From contig BTRK01000001.1 of the NCBI GenBank assembly GCA_036245805.1, positions 28,589,087-28,653,086 on the forward strand: a stretch of 64,000 bases of DNA. Reading direction: 5' to 3'. The number at the start of each line of letters is the position of its first letter. Position 1 is the stretch's first letter. Under the pieces are notes generated by a model. The model worked only from the letters and a program-made list of their open reading frames with translations, did not search any database and was not told the origin of the DNA. This stretch comes from Pristionchus mayeri (lineage: Eukaryota > Nematoda > Chromadorea > Rhabditida > Neodiplogasteridae). Positions 59,844-64,000 of this stretch are shown here, piece by piece. The translations under genes and the position numbers were made by a program.

Positions 59844-62800
59844 ATGTCGGGCGAGGATGACCTACCGTCGTGGGACGAATTCGGAACGGAGCAGCTGGAC
59901 TACGGTGAGGACGAGGAGGTCGCAGCGCCCGGAGACGACCCCGGAGATCCCGGAGAAGGTTCGATAGCGATGGATTATTGATTGATTTGTAGTGGTAGAT
60001 CATCGTGCAAGTTATGAAAACTAATCAATAATGTTCTTCCCTTGCAGAGCCGTCGTGCTCCTCCTCGGCCCCTTCCTCGTCTGCAGCCCGTGCAGCTCCT
60101 GCAACAGCTGCAGTGGTGAGAGCTGCAGCCGGAGGAGGGCAGGTCCGCCCTGCTGCAGCCGCAGCACCCAGAGACATCGGTGAGTAGCACTTGCAATTGT
60201 ATTGCTAGTCTACGCATTTTGTGCCTTCAAAGAGGCAATACTTGCATACCATCAAAAGCTAATGGGAACCCATACTTTCTGTTCTGATAGTTTTTTGCAA
60301 AGACCGTACAATCTACTTTGATTGCTTTATACCTTAATTGTGTTCACTCTAAAACGTGTCTCTCGCAGGTCCCACTCTGCCTCCTGGCTTCGACCTCGGC
60401 GTAGGAGCAGGAGACGCTGATGATGACGATGATGAGGACCCCGAGGATCCCGGAGAACCGGGCATGCAGCAGCCGAGTGTCGATGAGGCAGAGGTAAGGG
60501 AGAGAGATGGAGTAGGGATGACGTCATCATCATCATCACAGCTCGCTCCGACCCTTCCTTTCGTCGGTGGGCCCTCGCTGCCGATCGACGAGCCAGCGCC
60601 TGCAGCTGCAGCACCGCCCGCGCCCGCCCCTCGTCGCGCGTCAGCCTCGTACGGACCGGCGGCGCCTCCGCCCGAGCCGCTGCCGCAGGCTCCGCGTGCG
60701 ACGCGTGGACCCGCGCCCGCGGCTTCACAGTCGCCCGCACGCGTCCTCGGACCAGCGATGCCGCCCGATCTACTGCCATTCGAAGTGAGTCCTTCCCCGT
60801 GCTCTAGATTGCGGGTGTGAAACGGGCAATCAGAGAACGTGATAATGGCATTGTTGATAAGGCTGGCAGATTCTGGTTGCGTAAGGGGAATTATAAAGGG
60901 CTGAATGATTCTGAGGACTTGATAATTTAATAAAATTTATTAGCTTCATAGTTTAATAAAATTTATCGGGATTAACTGAAGCATTGCAGTGGTTCTGGGT
61001 GTACTGACCAGTTTCGTTGTGATTGTGTGTATATATCGGACATACTCATTCGATTTTTAATGTGTAATATTATCCTTTCATTGTTATTTCTTCCAGGCGA
61101 ATGGAGCGGATGATCAAGATGACGATGAAGGAGAGGAACGAAGAGAGGAGGAGGAGGAAGAGGAGGATGACGCCTACGGACCCGCACTCCCGCCCGGAAT
61201 GGTCAGTGGATACGGTAGATGACAGATTGTTTTGGTTACAGTAACGGTTAATTTAATGCAGTATAAATAATATCCGGAATAAATTTTTGCTGACTCAGTC
61301 ATTTTTAAAACCACATAGTTATTCTGATGGTGGTAAATTGAATATAAATGAGCGTGCTGCAGAACGGAGGCGGTGCAGCAGCTGCGGCTGCAGCCAGCGT
61401 CAGCCCCGAGATGCCCATGATGGACGAAGAGGAGGATGATGATGGTTAGGATAACGAAGAAATATTTGAATAAAAATAATCATCTTGAAACCTAACAAGG
61501 GGTGATAACAAAGAAAAAATGGTTTGTTGTCAGGAAAATTGTAGTTTCATTAACCGAATAAATATTCGTTTGATTCAGACGTGGTCGGTCCGATGCCTGC
61601 GCGAGCAGATGGTAGTGAGGAGCGCGCAGCAGAGATGAGGAGGGCCTACCTCAAGGCGGAGAAGGAGAGAGAGGTGAGGGAGAGTACGGTAGTGGTGGGG
61701 ATTGTCGATCGATATTCTTTTGATACTAATTTCATTGACCATCGCTACGATATATCTAGCATCTAGTTGAATACTGAAAAGGATATAGGGAAGGGATGAC
61801 TAATTGCAGCTCTCTAGAAAGCCTCTGGTGTAGTTTTGGAAATTTATTGGTTAATTAAGTTAATTAATTAACCACTATTTGGAGGACAAGAAGGTGAAGC
61901 GTGAGGAGTGGATGCTGCAGCTGCCGAAGAAGCTGAACAGCTACGGGCTGGGCCCGCGCTCCTTCTCCAAGTCGAATGGAAACGATGGAGACAGCTCGTC
62001 GTGGACCAATGGTGAGTGGGGGGGGGGGGGGGGGGGCAATAGAGAGATAGGAAGAAATTGCGTAAATTTCTGATTGTTGAACTCAAAAGTTTTGGTTATG
62101 TAGGGGGAGTTGATCTCATATGTTAGAAAAATAATGCATGATTATACGGAAAATTTCATTACGAAAGAACTGAACTCAAAGATGCAGAACTAAAAAATGG
62201 AAAATGTATCATCGCTTAGTGATGAGTTAATGCTCAGGTCCTGGCACTTCTTCCTCCTCCGATCAGCCGGGCACGAGCAAGGAGACGATGGAGAAGATGG
62301 TGAGTGGAGCAATCGATATTCAGATACGGTAGAATTGGAAGATACCGTACTCCGCTGATCTACCAATCGATAATCATGCTTCTCAGGCGTCAGCGGAGCG
62401 CGACTCGCAGCAGGCGCGCATCGCCTCCACCCTGAACGCGGGAAGGAACGAGTCGATGCTCGATTCGCATGCGAGGAAGAGAAAGGCGAGATTATCGATT
62501 GATTAAGGGTGTAGTGATCTACCCATAGATGTTGGAAGCATCAATTGGCCTTCTTTGATTTTAATTTTAAAATAGATATGGAAGATGTTTTCATAGTACC
62601 TGATGAGGGGGGTGGAGCATCATGTGATGAATACTAATGATTTTTGATCTAGTTTTGTATTTAAAAAATCAATAGTGTTTTTAACTAAAATAGTTTTCGC
62701 AGGCGGGAGAGGAGGTGGCGGGTCCATCGGCGCCGGCCGTGCGAAGACCCTTCGACATCGAGAAGGACATGCAGGTACCTTGTCAGAATTGACTAATTTC

Positions 62801-63110
62801 CAGTCTTTTAGTTGGGGGAAAATGCGCTCTGTGTGAAAATATTCCTGTAATGGGTAGTGTTGTTTCATGAGTTGAAACGAAAAATGCTGAATAATTGGAC
62901 TATGAGGAAATTGTGTGGGCCACTATTTAGAGAGTTTTATGAGTCTGTTTCTGTCCCGTCTTCTATAATCATTCGATCTACAACCTAAATTAATCAATAT
63001 TACAATTGTAGGTACGCGGTCTCAAGTCGGCGTCAACCGCCGAGATCAAGGAGAAGTGTGGCCAGCTAAGCTCCCGTTTCGGCAACTCCGGATCTCAGAA
63101 GTACCTCTGA
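59844..63110 (+). CDS. GPALPP1: GPALPP1-type protein (DUF3752)
   Basis: GPALPP1 proteins are widespread eukaryotic nuclear proteins of poorly known role. Twelve exons sum to 451 codons: 59844-59958, 60048-60179, 60369-60493, 60542-60784, 61097-61201, 61363-61444, 61579-61673, 61885-62011, 62238-62299, 62387-62485, 62703-62774, 63012-63110. Repeated GPxLPP motifs are visible (GPTLPPGF, GPAMPPDL, GPALPPGM) among acidic and Ala-rich stretches. The C-terminal domain has REEWMLQLP, GLGPRSFSK, ESMLDSHARKRK, RPFDIEKDMQV and SSRFGNSG, in the family order. The 48-bp segment 60494-60541 is in frame and may be either a short intron or retained. Intron 10 needs a GC donor (AAG|GCGAGA), because reading on meets TAA. 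A 19-G run lies in intron 8. Confidence 0.87.
62018..62036 (+). repeat. 19-base poly-G run in a GPALPP1 intron
   Basis: An unbroken G run directly after the donor site of intron 8. Shorter G runs occur near 7806, 30511 and 52069. Confidence 0.85.
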
Positions 63111-64000
63111 ATCAATCGATAATCTATCATCGATTGATTACTACCTTACCGTATCCCCATCATATTTATGAGATTCTCCATGCTGATTTCCTCCCGCTCA
63201 AACTGCCCAATTTCAAAGCGAATTTCTGCATCTCGATCGATTTTCTGTTCCTTTCTACTACCTCTAATGAATGTTCAATAGACTCACCCTATATATCGTT
63301 AGTTAGCAGTTGTCCCTCTGCCCCGCTGTTCCCCGTTCCATCAGTATTTGCCACCAGATTAGTCTGTGTTGTCTGTTTTATATACCGTATTCCCTGGCGC
63401 GTGTGAATCTCCTCGTCAGTTTGCGATAGTTGCTAGTTGCTTTCTAGTGTGACTGCTTGCCCGTTTCCGAGTGGTCTTCTCTCTAGACACTGTGGGTTAC
63501 TGTATCGAGCATTTATCTCGAGCGATTGTAATCCCGAAGACAACAAACCTCACGCAGTACAACCTACTACACCGTACAATAATCGATTATTATTTTCCAT
63601 CCCTCTGTTTTCTCTCTCTCTCGATGAGCATTGATACTCTCTGTTGTTTATCTAACAATCCCTATTCACACCCTTCTCTCGGTGGAGAGCCTCGCAACCC
63701 TCACATATCAACTTTTCTTTCTGAATCCCGATAAACTTGACTATCCTGTCAATTGAACAACGCGTATGAAGGAGTGAACGCACCAATGAATAAAATAGCC
63801 CTACTTTGGCCCGATCGGGTAAACGAAGTAAGTTATGTAGGAAAATCATATATCAGCTGTGAAAGCCAGAACACTAATGAATTTATCTAGAAAAACAACT
63901 TTTATCTAACAACTAGAATGGCGGAATAACAATATCCCCAGTTCACTTCAGGGGAAATGCGGGTTGGGTCCTTTACTCTCGAGAATGCTCTTCCTCTCTT
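63111..64000. other. Downstream region of GPALPP1, no gene seen
   Basis: Short open frames only, without domains or splice support. The GPALPP1 3'UTR begins here with an ATCGATAATCTATCATCGATTGA hairpin-like start. Confidence 0.4.

Overview
The window is nuclear DNA of a nematode. Genes are split into many short exons by compact GT-AG introns (a few GC-AG). Several start codons lie just after a pyrimidine-rich AG, as expected for spliced-leader trans-splicing, and the gene content is animal and nematode-like. The intron style, with recurrent TACGGTA near donors and ATCGATTG/ATCGATAAT near acceptors, and the duplicated acyl-CoA oxidases suggest a diplogastrid such as Pristionchus. That species assignment is inference only. 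All gene models were read by eye from exon frames and splice sites; in each complete model the listed exons sum to an uninterrupted frame.

Layout. 1-7 kb, plus strand: the last two exons of a phosphomannomutase, then the mitochondrial import receptor TOM22, then a mitochondrial transcription factor of the MTERF3 type. 8.3-23.4 kb: two peroxisomal acyl-CoA oxidase genes in inverted orientation around a small secreted cysteine-rich gene. The minus-strand copy has been invaded by a 1.9-kb snapback element and a truncated RTE-type retrotransposon but keeps its reading frame. 25-27 kb: a tandem pair of small secreted C-type-lectin-like genes with TATA boxes. 28.2-44.4 kb, minus strand: a long divergent SET-domain histone methyltransferase gene (24 exons, about 745 aa) whose last exon contains a 24-bp minisatellite encoding TPxK repeats. 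Its introns hold three long snapback elements, a mariner copy, a second nested mariner-like element and many small inverted-repeat elements. 45.3-52.9 kb, plus: UTP6, a small-subunit processome protein, with another long hairpin in an intron. 53.5-56.5 kb, minus: an MST1/2 (Hippo) kinase with C-terminal SARAH domain. 58.1-59.3 kb: a second mariner copy. 59.8-63.1 kb, plus: a GPALPP1-type protein.

The host genes are mostly housekeeping functions (glycosylation, mitochondrial import and gene expression, peroxisomal beta-oxidation, ribosome biogenesis, Hippo signalling, chromatin) plus secreted nematode-type proteins. They do not form one pathway. The most unusual feature is the mobile-element layer. 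Four long palindromic elements of 1.0-2.1 kb and a fifth of 3.9 kb sit in introns. One of these (39.3-43.2 kb) carries two divergent small coding regions between about 620-bp inverted repeats. A MITE family has arms that each carry a TGACGTCA site. A short element is found both empty and filled by a hairpin, which fixes the insertion boundary.
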